From a virus, in IMG/VR virus record IMGVR_UViG_3300009285_002433, positions 1 to 32,517 of that record: a stretch of DNA of 32,517 bases, one strand, 5' to 3'. The notes below the pieces were generated by a model that had not been told where the DNA came from, searched no databases, and was given only the letters and a program-made list of their open reading frames with translations. A program made the position numbers and the translations under genes. Shown in pieces: positions 15,328 to 23,684 of this stretch. How positions within the stretch are numbered: position 1 is the first letter of the stretch; every line of letters starts with the position of its first letter.

Positions 15328-15712
15328 CGTCCTCGCTCGTCAGCCCGTCGTCCACCTCGATGTCGTGGAGATCGACGCTGAAGTACGGGCCCGGCAGATC
15401 CGCGCTGTCGACGCCGCCGATGTAGATCCCCGCCTTCTTCCCTACGGTCGCCGCGCCGCCGAGATCGATCGCGCGCTGCCGGTAGAGCGCAGCACGCGCC
15501 GAGTAGGTCACGCTCATCGACCCCGTGCTCTGATCCACCGCTCGCATCGTGAGCACGTTCGCGGCCGTCTGGGCGGCCTCGGGCGCGGTCGCCCTGGCGT
15601 CGTCGGCGTACTCGCTCAAGAGCCAGTCCACCTGCGCGTCGGTGAGCGCGTAGTCGGTAGCGTCCACGTCACCAATGAGGAGCCTGACCTGCTCGCGGGT
15701 CGTGAGCGTCAT
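15317..15712 (-). CDS. Head-tail connector (gp6-like adaptor)
   Basis: This 131-residue protein starts at an ATG at 15712. 'LTTREQVRLLIGDVDATDYALTDAQVDWLLSEYADDARATAPEAAQTAANVLTMRAVDQSTGSMSVTYSARAALYRQRAIDLG' matches the alpha-helical gp6-type connector that forms a ring below the portal. The 'R..iGD.D..d..ltDaqi..ll' start and 'vD.s.G.msv.ys.Ra..yr..a..L' middle are characteristic. It lies two genes after the major capsid protein, as in many tailed phages. Confidence 0.78.
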   Translation of the reverse strand: MTLTTREQVRLLIGDVDATDYALTDAQVDWLLSEYADDARATAPEAAQTAANVLTMRAVDQSTGSMSVTYSARAALYRQRAIDLGGAATVGKKAGIYIGGVDSADLPGPYFSVDLHDIEVDDGLTSEDDAG

Positions 15713-15733
15713 GGCGCTGCGGCGGCCGCCCGC

Positions 15734-16003
15734 CTACCTCCGCTTGGTGCGCGTGCCACGAGGCGCGCGCGTGATGGTCTCGGTGATGGGCTCGAGCACG
15801 CCCACGCTCTCGAGATGAGAGGCGGTGTCCTCGGCCTCGGCCTGACGGCGAGCGGTCGTGGTCGTGCGGGTCGGCTTGGAGATGATGCCGCCGCGCTGCA
15901 TGGCGCGCAGGTCCACCCACCGGCAGGCCCGGGCGGGCAGAACATCACCCGGCCCGTAGACCTGCCGCTGGTAGCGGAACTGCTTGAGGGCGATCAGCAC
16001 CAT
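15734..16003 (-). CDS. Small head-region protein of unknown function
   Basis: This 89-residue frame begins at an ATG (16003) two bases after the capsid gene's stop. The N-terminal part ('LIALKQFRYQRQVYGPGDVLPARACRWVDLRAMQRGGIIS') resembles short head-region proteins with a 'kf.y.g..y.pGD.l........l...g.i' pattern found downstream of capsid genes. The C-terminal half is Thr/Arg-rich and basic (TRTTTTARRQAEAE, RAPRGTRTKRR) and is probably disordered or DNA-contacting. The function is unknown. Confidence 0.72.
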   Translation of the reverse strand: MVLIALKQFRYQRQVYGPGDVLPARACRWVDLRAMQRGGIISKPTRTTTTARRQAEAEDTASHLESVGVLEPITETITRAPRGTRTKRR

Positions 16004-16005
16004 GG

Positions 16006-17001
16006 CTAGCCGACGCAGGACGCGAAGTACTGGCCCAGGTCCAGCCCGACGACCTTCTGGTCGTAGGCGAGCTCGCCCTCGACGCGGTCGCTCTCGAGAT
16101 GCTCCATGCGGAACTTCTTGATGCGGCCGCCCGTCGCGCCGGCGCCCATGAAGCCGGTCCACGCGAAGGTGTAGCCCGCCGTCGGGACCTGGAGGCCCGG
16201 GGACGGCGCGGCGTAGCACAGGAGCGAGCCGGTGCCCACGATCGGGGCCACGGTCTGCGTGGCGTTGCCTTCCTTCGAGGAGTTCTGCACGGCCTTCGCC
16301 ACGTAGAGCTGCTCGAGATCGAGCACCGCCGCGATCATCTGCGGGGTGACCTTCGCCGGGTTGCTCGACGGGAAGTTGTACTTGATCCGGTCGAGCATGT
16401 CGGCGTGGTTCTTCAGGGCGAGGTACGTCCCGTAGCCGACGACGAGGACGTTCGGCAGGAAGCCGGTGGTCTCGAGCATCTCGAGCGCGCGGCCCGTGAT
16501 GACGCCGATCGGATCGGAGCCGTCGCGGTCCCACTGCTCGAACTCGTTGGTCGAGGGCGAGTCGCTCGCCACGCCGGTCTGGTCGGTGGGCGTCCAGACG
16601 GAGGCCGCGATGTACTTCGCGACGAAGTCGATCTCGCGCTTGAGCATGAGTTGCTGGGTGACCCACACCGTCGCGTCGCGCTCGGCGTTGAGCGGATCGT
16701 CGGTGTTCGCCCGGGTCTGGTCGTCCACGTCCTTGTGGACCGCGATCGGGATGCACGCGTAGCTCCCGTAGGAGTGCGTGTACCCGCCGCCAGCGCTCTC
16801 GCTGCCCGGCCCGCGGACCTTCGCCACGCTCCGAAGGAAGTCGTCCTTGGAGTAGGTGAAGTAGTAGTCGCTCTGCTTGGCGACGCCCACGGTCGGGAAG
16901 ACCTTGTCCGCCACGAAGGCCTCGGCCGTCTGCATGTAGGCGGTCGAGATGTTCGTGAGCGGTCGGTCGATGTGGACCTGGCTCTTGTACGGCTGCGGCA
17001 T
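16006..17001 (-). CDS. Major capsid protein (HK97-fold type)
   Basis: This 331-residue protein starts at an ATG at 17001 with a purine-rich site upstream (GGAAGGGAGA). Motifs typical of phage major capsid proteins of this length include 'MQTAEAFVADKVFPTVGVAKQSDYYFTYSKDDFLR', 'SAGGGYTHSYGSYACIPIAVHKDVDDQTRANTDDPLNAERDATVWVTQQLMLKREIDFVAKY' (the E-loop/spine-helix region), and a C-terminal 'FAWTGFMGAGATGGRIKKFRMEHLESDRVEGELAYDQKVVG'. It would form the icosahedral shell. It follows a scaffold-like and a decoration-like gene. I see no maturation cleavage site that I can place with certainty. Confidence 0.9.
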   Translation of the reverse strand: MPQPYKSQVHIDRPLTNISTAYMQTAEAFVADKVFPTVGVAKQSDYYFTYSKDDFLRSVAKVRGPGSESAGGGYTHSYGSYACIPIAVHKDVDDQTRANTDDPLNAERDATVWVTQQLMLKREIDFVAKYIAASVWTPTDQTGVASDSPSTNEFEQWDRDGSDPIGVITGRALEMLETTGFLPNVLVVGYGTYLALKNHADMLDRIKYNFPSSNPAKVTPQMIAAVLDLEQLYVAKAVQNSSKEGNATQTVAPIVGTGSLLCYAAPSPGLQVPTAGYTFAWTGFMGAGATGGRIKKFRMEHLESDRVEGELAYDQKVVGLDLGQYFASCVG

Positions 17002-17022
17002 CTGCGTCTCCCTTCCAGCCGG

Positions 17023-17409
17023 CTATGCCGGCGAGCTGAGCTGGAACTCGCCAGCGTAGTGGAGCCAGAGGGTGAAGATGTCACCGGAGGCCCCGGCGGC
17101 ATCGAGCGCGACGCCGCACACCTGGTCGGCGTCGGTCGCCTTGATGAAGTGGCCCGAGGCGTTGACGCTGACCGCGTCGCCGGCGGCGATGACGCCACCC
17201 GCCACGGCCTTCGTGACGCCCATGACCATGACCTGGCAGGCCGCGTCGGCGGCGGGCGCGTCCTGGAGGACGCCCACGCTCCGCTGACCAGCCTGCGCCA
17301 GCGCCCACTGGCTCGACGAGTTCACGTAGACGCCGTGGTACTGGTACGCGGTGCTCGCCGCTGCCGCGGTGAGGAACCCGATCGTGAATCCAGGCAGCTC
17401 GATCGCCAT
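17023..17409 (-). CDS. Capsid decoration protein (DUF2190-like)
   Basis: This 128-residue protein starts at an ATG at 17409 with GGAG upstream. The Ala/Gly/Val-rich beta pattern ('GFTIGFLTAAAASTAYQYHGVYVNSSSQWALAQAGQRSVGVLQDAPAADAACQVMVMGVTKAVAGGVIAAGDAVSVNASGHFIKATDADQVCGVALDAAGASGDIFTLWLHYAG') is the DUF2190/head-decoration pattern: 'vGV.l..a.aG..v.v...G.....aGgaiaaGd.v.......a'. It would stud the capsid surface. It sits directly before the capsid gene. Confidence 0.8.
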   Translation of the reverse strand: MAIELPGFTIGFLTAAAASTAYQYHGVYVNSSSQWALAQAGQRSVGVLQDAPAADAACQVMVMGVTKAVAGGVIAAGDAVSVNASGHFIKATDADQVCGVALDAAGASGDIFTLWLHYAGEFQLSSPA

Positions 17410-17430
17410 GTTCGTGTCTCCCTCTGACGG

Positions 17431-18396
17431 CTACTGCGCCGCCTGGTAGTCGCGGTGGAGGGCGCGGCCCTCCGGGGTGTCGAGGAAGCGCCCGATGGCC
17501 TGCGCCTTCGTGAGCTTCTCGCCGCTCTTCGCCACCATGGCGAGCGCGCCTGCCTCGATCTTGTCCCAGGCATCCCCGCCGGCCTCGCCGTGGGTGCCGA
17601 TCTCCTTGAGCGCGAGGCCCTGCTGGGCGAGCGCGTCGGCCTGCTTGAGGACCGCCTCGAGCTTCTCGACGTACTCCTTTCCCATCGACTCGGCCTTGAC
17701 GATCAGGAAGGCGACGTCCGCCGCCTTCATCGTCGGGAACTCGCCCGCGGCCTTGGCGACGGCGTCGCGGGTCTTGCGCTCGGCGACCTCGGCCGCCAGC
17801 TTGGCGACCGCCTCCTCGTGGGCCTTGACCAGGTCGGCGTGCGCCTTCTGGATCTCGGCCAGCGCCGACTTGGCCTCGCCGGCCTCCTTGGCGAGCGTCG
17901 CGAGCTCGGCCTTGTCGGCCGGCTCGACCGACGCCACCTTTAGGGCCTTGCCGCAGGCCTTGCAGGTTCCCTTCTCGGCCTCGCCCTCGCCAAGCGTGGC
18001 CCCGCAGTTCGGGCACTTGTCCATGTCGTCTCCTTGGCCCGGCGCGTCGGCCGCGGCCTTCTCGAGGTTGTCGATCGCCTTCGCCACGAGGGCGTCCACG
18101 TCGTCCTTGATGATCGCGAGCGGATCGCCGCCGGCGGCCTTCACTGCCGCCAACGCCCGCCGCGCGATGCGCGCCGCGCCCTGCGATTCCTTCGCGAGCC
18201 CGGCCACCGCAGCGTCCTCGCCGTCCGCGGCCACCGCCGCCGACTGGAACGCCGACACCATGTCCTCGGGCACCGTGATCGTCGGGTTGGCGGCCATCTC
18301 GTCGGCGCTCCTGAGCAGAAGCAACGGCCGCTTGTTGGCCGGTCGGTCCACTAACGAGACCTCCACGACCTTCAGCTCTTTGAGGCGCGTTGCCAT
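17431..18396 (-). CDS. Scaffold-like capsid assembly protein with zinc ribbon
   Basis: This 321-residue protein starts at an ATG at 18396. The N-terminus 'LKELKVVEVSLVDRPANKRPLLLLRS' is the short motif seen next to XkdF-type or prohead protease domains. The rest is Ala/Lys/Glu-rich and mostly helical, with a coiled-coil stretch at ~158-215, as expected for an internal scaffold. A zinc ribbon, C-x2-C (128/131) and C-x2-C (145/148), sits in the middle. The gene lies just before the decoration and capsid genes, the standard scaffold place. The matching protease domain is encoded separately at 24972-25388, on the other side of the accessory block. Confidence 0.72.
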   Translation of the reverse strand: MATRLKELKVVEVSLVDRPANKRPLLLLRSADEMAANPTITVPEDMVSAFQSAAVAADGEDAAVAGLAKESQGAARIARRALAAVKAAGGDPLAIIKDDVDALVAKAIDNLEKAAADAPGQGDDMDKCPNCGATLGEGEAEKGTCKACGKALKVASVEPADKAELATLAKEAGEAKSALAEIQKAHADLVKAHEEAVAKLAAEVAERKTRDAVAKAAGEFPTMKAADVAFLIVKAESMGKEYVEKLEAVLKQADALAQQGLALKEIGTHGEAGGDAWDKIEAGALAMVAKSGEKLTKAQAIGRFLDTPEGRALHRDYQAAQ

Positions 18397-18432
18397 GTAG
18401 GCCTAAGGAAAGCCCACCTGGCAGACACGGGT

Positions 18433-18972
18433 CTACTTGCTACGACGGGTAGCAGGAGCGACGGTCGAGACCGTCTCCGCGATGACCTGATCTCGCCAGA
18501 TGCAGACGGGTCGCCAGCGCCTGCCGACAGATCCCTCGGTGATCGCGTCCATGGGCAGGTGGTTCTGCCACCCGTTCGCAAGGCGCGCCGGCATCGAGGA
18601 CACGATCTCGATCGGCGCGTAGGAGAACAGCACGCGATCCGCGACCTCGCAGGCCCAGCGCAGCACGGGCTGCGGTCTCTCGAGATGCTCGAGCAGGCCG
18701 GCGATCACTGCGACGTCGAACGCCCACACGATCGGCGGCACGAACGGATCCGCGTCCAGGTCGGCGAGGATGGTCCTTCGCGCGTCGCTCGGCTCGACGC
18801 AGTCGATCGCCAGGTAGGTGCAGCCCGACGGCAAGAGGAATCGCAACTCCTGGCTGCCGGCGCCGATGTCTAGGACGGACTCGCCGGGCCTGATGCACCT
18901 CGCCATGATCTGAAGGCGCTCGAGCCACGGCGTCGTCTCGTTGACCTCGCGAGCCCGGCGGACGACGTCCAT
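18433..18972 (-). CDS. Class I SAM-dependent methyltransferase (small)
   Basis: This 179-residue protein has its ATG at 18972 overlapping the GT4 stop by one base (TGATG). Residues ~33-45 (SVLDIGAGSQELR) form the glycine-rich SAM-binding motif I. Residues ~85-97 (FDVAVIAGLLEHLERP) form the post-motif of Methyltransf_11-like enzymes. The sequence lacks any DNA- or protein-methylase specificity motif, so the acceptor is unknown. The sugar-modifying neighbours suggest a carbohydrate or lipid-linked acceptor (inference). It is the last gene of the cassette, followed by a 36-base gap before the scaffold gene. Confidence 0.77.
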   Translation of the reverse strand: MDVVRRAREVNETTPWLERLQIMARCIRPGESVLDIGAGSQELRFLLPSGCTYLAIDCVEPSDARRTILADLDADPFVPPIVWAFDVAVIAGLLEHLERPQPVLRWACEVADRVLFSYAPIEIVSSMPARLANGWQNHLPMDAITEGSVGRRWRPVCIWRDQVIAETVSTVAPATRRSK

Positions 18973-19877
18973 CACGCCACCTCCAGTAGCTCCGTCATCC
19001 GGCGCTCGAACGCGTCCGTCTCGGTCACGAAGTAGTCGCGCGCAGCCCTCTGGTAGTGGCCGATCGCCGCGTTGTCCAGCGCCATGCACTTCGCCACCGC
19101 GTCCTTGACAGAGTCGGCAGGCACGCGGCACGTGTCGCTCATGCGGAAGCGGGCGCCACGCACCGACTCACAGCGCAGCGCAGCCGGGCACCCGTCCCAC
19201 TCGCTCATCGGCGGGCGATCGGGCACGGAGACGAGCGCGCCGCACGAGAGAGCCTCCCAGATCGCATGGCCGAAACCTTCCGTCCACGACGGTTGCAGCG
19301 CGAACAGGCAGCGATTCTGCTCGTGCCTCAGAAGCTCGTCGGAGACGTGCCCGAGGAAGCGCACGCCATCGACGGGGGCGTGGTCCTTGAAGAGATCGCC
19401 GATCATCGTGAGCGGCGGCGGGTCGTGCATCTGCGTCCATGCCTCGATCGCTCGGTCGCCGCCCTTGGCGATCGACGGGCCGACGACGCAGAGGAACGCG
19501 CGCTCCTGCGGCACCCACGGCTCCCGCCGGTCGCGCGACCGAAAGCCCACGAACTCGGCGCGGCCTCCGATGCGCGCGAAGATCGCCTGCGCGTGGTGAG
19601 TCTTGCAGAGGACGCGATCGAAGACCCGCAGGTGCTTGACGTCCTGCGGCGCCAGCCACTCGGGGTTGGGGATCAGCCAGTTGCGCGGCGCCAGCCCGAA
19701 TGCCCACTCGGGCACGACCTCCAGGAAGATGGACAGGTCGGCGCGTCCTCCGGTCGCCGGCCGGTCTCGATGCACGCGCCTCGACTCGTGGCCGGCCCCG
19801 GCGATCAACGCCTCGACGATCTCGGCATCGCGCTCCAGGCCGCGGCCGTTAAAGTGCGTCACGACGTTGACGATCAT
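18972..19877 (-). CDS. Glycosyltransferase, GT4-like (GT-B fold)
   Basis: This 301-residue protein has its ATG at 19877 overlapping the pyruvyl transferase stop (ATGA). The C-terminal domain has the GT4 signature 'LQPSWTEGFGHAIWEALSCGALVSVPD' (Glu200 and Glu208, the E-x7-E of the donor site), preceded by 'FLCVVGPSIAKGGDRAIEAW' and 'GVRFLGHVSDELL'. These retaining enzymes move a nucleotide-activated sugar to a glycan or other acceptor. The N-terminal Rossmann half is shorter than in many relatives (usual length 350-400 residues). Donor and acceptor cannot be read from the sequence. Confidence 0.85.
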   Translation of the reverse strand: MIVNVVTHFNGRGLERDAEIVEALIAGAGHESRRVHRDRPATGGRADLSIFLEVVPEWAFGLAPRNWLIPNPEWLAPQDVKHLRVFDRVLCKTHHAQAIFARIGGRAEFVGFRSRDRREPWVPQERAFLCVVGPSIAKGGDRAIEAWTQMHDPPPLTMIGDLFKDHAPVDGVRFLGHVSDELLRHEQNRCLFALQPSWTEGFGHAIWEALSCGALVSVPDRPPMSEWDGCPAALRCESVRGARFRMSDTCRVPADSVKDAVAKCMALDNAAIGHYQRAARDYFVTETDAFERRMTELLEVA

Positions 19878-20671
19878 CTCGCATCCCCCTCTCCCATGCC
19901 CTCGAGCGCAACCACGAGCCGCACCTTCATGCCCGCCAGCATCGGCCGCTTGTACTCCCACGCCCGCGCCGCGATGTCGGACGGCCGAGCGCCGCGGTGG
20001 AAGCTGACCGCCATCGGATCGCGGATGCCGTGCGCCGAGTAGTAGTCGCGGAACTTGAAGCCGGCGCCCTGCACGCGGTCCGAGAGGACGACCCATGCGT
20101 TCGGGATGCCGAGCGAGTCGGCGAAGACGAGCCCGTGCAGCGAGGACGAGATGATGAAAGCGCAGCGCGACATCTGCTCGAGGACGTCGCGCGGTCGCCC
20201 GCAGATGTCGATCGTCGTGGCGTCGTCGGGGAAGGCGCGCGCCCAGAGCGCGACCTCCTCGAGGTCGGCGTCGGCGTAGTGCGGGATCAGCCCGACGGCG
20301 TAGCGCGGCTCCGTCCTGGCGACCCCGTAGACGTCGGCGGCAAGGATGCCCGGATCGCCGAATGCGACCTTGCCCAGGCCCTCCCAGCGCCTCGCGGTGA
20401 GCTGCCCGCGCACGGCTAGCACGCGGGCGCCGGGGGCGTAGACGCGGGCGTGCTCGAACATGAGCCCGGTGCCCCACACCGCGCCGGAGTAGGACGCCGG
20501 CAGGTTCTGGGCGATCGACCCCGCCGCCACCAGTGTCGGCGAGTCTCTGGCGTCGCAGACGGTGACCACCCGCTGCGTGTAGTGGCGCACGATGTCGCGC
20601 GCGCACTCGTCCCCGGCGTTCCCGCAGCGCCATCCGCACCGAGCGTGGTAGAGGCGGATCGGCTCGCTCAT
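19874..20671 (-). CDS. Polysaccharide pyruvyl transferase family protein
   Basis: This 265-residue protein has its ATG at 20671 overlapping the stop of the exostosin fusion (ATGA). Family marks are the N-terminal 'GNAGDECARDIVRHY' (17-31), 'GTGLM' near 67, 'GDPGILA' (105-111), 'GLIPHYAD' (127-134) and the C-terminal 'FIISSSLHGLVFADSLGIP' (172-190), the conserved 'SxHG' segment. The family adds pyruvate ketals from phosphoenolpyruvate to sugars in surface polysaccharides. The protein is a little shorter than usual (about 300-400 residues). It is uncommon in phages as far as I know. Confidence 0.85.
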   Translation of the reverse strand: MSEPIRLYHARCGWRCGNAGDECARDIVRHYTQRVVTVCDARDSPTLVAAGSIAQNLPASYSGAVWGTGLMFEHARVYAPGARVLAVRGQLTARRWEGLGKVAFGDPGILAADVYGVARTEPRYAVGLIPHYADADLEEVALWARAFPDDATTIDICGRPRDVLEQMSRCAFIISSSLHGLVFADSLGIPNAWVVLSDRVQGAGFKFRDYYSAHGIRDPMAVSFHRGARPSDIAARAWEYKRPMLAGMKVRLVVALEGMGEGDAR

Positions 20672-22446
20672 CGTCCGCTCCCCGGAAGCGGTGCGCCGCT
20701 GGGTCGCGCTCCGTCGTAGGCGAAGACCATCGGCAGCTTGGGCTCGTACTCCCTGGCGTTCGTGTGGATCGAGCGCAGCATCCCCTGCGGCCCGTCGTCA
20801 CATCGAGGCAGGTTGGGCGCGTAGACCCACACGCCCCACGTCTCGATCGTCGCCTCGCCGCTGGCGATCTGCACGGCCATGACCTGGTAGAGCACGTCCT
20901 CGATCATCGTCTTGGCGTCACGACCGAAGATCGCGTTGACGATGTGCGTGTACCACCGCGTCCTCGCCAGGTGCGGGCGATGCCACCAGGCCGATGTCCG
21001 CATCACCGGGACGCCGTCGATCTCCTGGACGGGGCCGAACAGGTGCGCATGGCACGGGAGCACCGACTCGTGGCCGTGGAGGCGGATCGCGTTGAAGCCG
21101 GGCTGGCCGAGCAGTCGGATCATGCCGGCCCAGTCGATGACCCCCGCCGGGTGGATGTCGTGCTCGCAGTACATCACGAGAGGCGTGCGCACGAGGTCGA
21201 GCGCCGCGCGCGCCATGTTGGCCTGGTGGGTGTGCTCCTCGAAGACGAGCGGCAGGCACCCCCTGAACTCGGGGTCCCATGCGCACAGGTCGATCACCCG
21301 TCGCTTGTACTCCTCGTAGGCGGCGCGTCGGTCGGCGTGGACGTCGGGCAGGCCGTCGATCTGGATGATGAGCTCAGCGTCCCGCAACTCGGCGTAGGAG
21401 CGGATGCGGCGGATCGTGTTCTCGAGGTAGGCGGTGCTCGGGTTACTGATCACGCTCGACGTGGGCACGAGCACGGTGACCGGCGGGATCGACGACGCCT
21501 GACCCGTGAGCGCGGCCAGGTCCTGCTCGAGCGCGACGGCGACCGAACGCTTGTAGCCAATCCACCACGCCCCACACCGGCTGGCGAGACGCTGGAGCTC
21601 CACAGGGTCGGCGAGCAGGCGGTCGATCGTCTCGCCCAGATTCGTCCAGTCGTCGAGCACCGGGAAGGGCGGCTGGCACCCGAGGACATGCTGCCAGTAG
21701 TCGCCGCGGTCGCCGGCAGGCCAGAGAGGCGCGTCCCGGCTACAGATCGGCACGCAGCCGGCCTCGAGCGCCTCGTAGAGCCTGAACGTCTCGGGCGTCA
21801 TCCACCCGCCCGGGCATGGAGCGATGGCGCACGACGCCATGTCCCGCAGGAACGTCGGCCGATGGCCCTGGGTGAAGCCGCCGGTGGGCTGGAGGAGCCC
21901 ATCCTTGCGCTTCTCGAGGGCGGCCACGGTGTCGAGGCGCGCCTTGTGGTTGACCTGGCCCGAGAAGAACCAGCGATGCCGGCGCTCGGCCAGCGGCAGG
22001 CGCGGCAGGTCGGCGAGGATCTCCCGCGTTCCAGGAGGCCACCCGAGCAGGACACGCCGATCGGCGGGGCGCCCGGGTCTCGATGACATCAGCCAGTGGC
22101 GCAGTCGCGCGCGCTGGGTCGGCGGCGGGAGCGCCACCTGCTCGTCCGACGTCTGCACGAACAGGCACCACGGCAGGGCGTCGGTCGCCGCCTTGATCTC
22201 GGCGCAGTAGCCCTTCGTGTGCGCCTTGTCGAGGCGCTCTCTCTCCACGAAGCCGCCCCATGCGCCGATCAGCACGGCTCCGTTCTGCGCGTCGGGAGCG
22301 CACCGCGTCGGGTCGGCGTGGACGATGTCCACGCACGGGCGCACCACGCCGGGCCACAGGCTCCCATCGAGCGCCGACTCCATGAGCGCGTGGTCCCACA
22401 GCCCGCGCAGCCCGTAGGCCCAGATCACATCACACGAAGTCGGCAT
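20668..22446 (-). CDS. Two-domain glycosyltransferase: exostosin-like N-half, GT2-like C-half
   Basis: This is a 592-residue protein. I use the ATG at 22446, because AAGGAG lies seven bases upstream; an ATG four bases earlier is out of frame. The N-half (to ~320) has exostosin/GT47-like elements: 'RWFFSGQVNHKAR' (158-170), 'ASCAIAPCPGGWMTPETFRLYEALEAGCVPIC' (204-235) and a C-terminal 'DW..L.....RLL'. The C-half (322-592) begins 'PVTVLVPTSSVISNPSTAYLENTIRRIRSY...LIIQIDGL' and has 'TPLVMYCEHDIHP' (421-433), with a possible metal-binding E-H-D in place of DxD. Two transferases in one chain suggest two successive sugar additions, which is inference. Confidence 0.82.
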   Translation of the reverse strand: MPTSCDVIWAYGLRGLWDHALMESALDGSLWPGVVRPCVDIVHADPTRCAPDAQNGAVLIGAWGGFVERERLDKAHTKGYCAEIKAATDALPWCLFVQTSDEQVALPPPTQRARLRHWLMSSRPGRPADRRVLLGWPPGTREILADLPRLPLAERRHRWFFSGQVNHKARLDTVAALEKRKDGLLQPTGGFTQGHRPTFLRDMASCAIAPCPGGWMTPETFRLYEALEAGCVPICSRDAPLWPAGDRGDYWQHVLGCQPPFPVLDDWTNLGETIDRLLADPVELQRLASRCGAWWIGYKRSVAVALEQDLAALTGQASSIPPVTVLVPTSSVISNPSTAYLENTIRRIRSYAELRDAELIIQIDGLPDVHADRRAAYEEYKRRVIDLCAWDPEFRGCLPLVFEEHTHQANMARAALDLVRTPLVMYCEHDIHPAGVIDWAGMIRLLGQPGFNAIRLHGHESVLPCHAHLFGPVQEIDGVPVMRTSAWWHRPHLARTRWYTHIVNAIFGRDAKTMIEDVLYQVMAVQIASGEATIETWGVWVYAPNLPRCDDGPQGMLRSIHTNAREYEPKLPMVFAYDGARPSGAPLPGSGR

Positions 22447-22488
22447 GCATCGGCTCCTTGTCGGCAAGGACGACCATCACCCAGTCCA

Positions 22489-23217
22489 TCACGGCGCGAA
22501 CCTCCAGTGCGCCTCATGGTCGGCGCCGAGGAATCGGCCGCGGTAGCCGATCTCGTCGAAGAACCGGAACAGGTGCTCCTGGTGACATCCGTAGCGGTCG
22601 GAGTAGTAGAGCCACGGGTGGATCGACAGGAAGACCACCGGGCGGTGGGTGAGGATCGTCTCGCGCGCGCCCGTGACCACCAGGCCCTCGGCACCCTCGG
22701 TGTCCACCAGGATCACGGTCGGCTTCGCGCCCGTCCTCGCGCAGTAGCCGTCGATCATGATCGCGGGGACGTGCTTGTGCTCGAGGTAGGCCCCGAAGTG
22801 CTGATCGATCAGGATGTCGCCATCGGCCGCGTCCGGCCACGTGTTGCCCGGCCTCGGGAAACCCTGGCTGTCGTCGCGGGCGATGTCTCGCACGGCGTCG
22901 GCCACGAAGCCCTGCCAGCATCCGGCCGGTGGGCCGTCGAGGTTGGCCTGCCACGTCGCCCGCATCCCGGGCCAGTTCTTCCAGACCGGCTCGAGCAGAT
23001 GCACCTGCGCGCCGCCGAGCGCCGCCAGGACGGAGAACTCGCCGATCTCGGCGCCCACATCGAGCAAGACCGAGCCCGGCCCGCACTCACGCTTGAGCGC
23101 CGGAAGCATGCACGCCTCCCACCTCTCGAATCCGTGCGCCGCCTGGCGGTGTGGCAGGACCTTCACCACGTCCCCGGTCGGGAACGTGACCGGCACCATC
23201 TCGATCACAGGCCCCAT
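22489..23217 (-). CDS. FkbM-family methyltransferase
   Basis: This 242-residue protein starts at an ATG at 23217, overlapping the previous gene by 13 bases; an internal ATG at 23199 is an alternative. SAM motif I is 'SVLLDVGAEIGEFSVLAALGG' (49-69), followed by an acidic residue after 'VHLLEP'. The FkbM mark 'VILVDTEGAEGLVVTGARETI' (168-188, usually '..iDvEG.E..vl.G....l') is present, and 'VFLSIHPW' closes the core. FkbM enzymes methylate hydroxyl groups in small molecules and sugars, so the cassette context suggests O-methylation of a glycan. Confidence 0.85.
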   Translation of the reverse strand: MGPVIEMVPVTFPTGDVVKVLPHRQAAHGFERWEACMLPALKRECGPGSVLLDVGAEIGEFSVLAALGGAQVHLLEPVWKNWPGMRATWQANLDGPPAGCWQGFVADAVRDIARDDSQGFPRPGNTWPDAADGDILIDQHFGAYLEHKHVPAIMIDGYCARTGAKPTVILVDTEGAEGLVVTGARETILTHRPVVFLSIHPWLYYSDRYGCHQEHLFRFFDEIGYRGRFLGADHEAHWRFAP

Positions 23218-23684
23218 GTCCTCGCGTCCTCTCCGGGCTTGAGCGCCCGCATCCACGCCTTGACGTTCTTGCCCACCGGCTCCTTGCGCTCGATCGTCCA
23301 GCGCCGTGGCGTGTAAAGCCTGCCGTTCTCGCGGCCGAGGTGGGTCGCGTCGTCGAAGAAGTCGAACGAGTCCATCGAGAAGCCACGGACGTGGGTCGGG
23401 TCGGTCACGTGGTTGTAGGTGCCATGCAGCGGCACCTGGATCACCGCCAGCCCGCCTGGCACGAGGACGCGGTGGATCTCGTTCATCGCGCCCACGAAGT
23501 CCTGGAGATGCTCGAGCACATCGATCGCGATCACCTCGTCGACGACGCAGGACGGCAGCGGGATCCCGTGCGCCAGGTCGACAAGGATCTCGACGTGCGG
23601 ACCCTCGACGCGGTCGAGGTGGACGACGCGCGCGCCCTCGCGCACGGTCGGGCACCAGCCGCTGCCCAACTCGAGGACGGTCAC
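23205..23684 (-). CDS. Class I SAM-dependent methyltransferase (Methyltransf_11-like)
   Basis: This 159-residue protein starts at a GTG (23684) that overlaps the stop of the glycosyltransferase gene (GTGA), with AAGGGG seven bases before it. Motifs are 'LELGSGWCPT' (motif I, 4-13), 'VVHLDRV' (acidic residue of motif II), 'DEVIAIDVLEHLQDFVGAMNEIHRVLVPGGLAVIQVPLHG' (49-88), which is the Methyltransf_11 core, and the end 'RWTIERK'. It is shorter than most relatives because the N-terminal cap is missing. The acceptor is unknown; the cassette suggests a sugar or lipid-linked intermediate. Confidence 0.82.
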   Translation of the reverse strand: MTVLELGSGWCPTVREGARVVHLDRVEGPHVEILVDLAHGIPLPSCVVDEVIAIDVLEHLQDFVGAMNEIHRVLVPGGLAVIQVPLHGTYNHVTDPTHVRGFSMDSFDFFDDATHLGRENGRLYTPRRWTIERKEPVGKNVKAWMRALKPGEDARTWGL

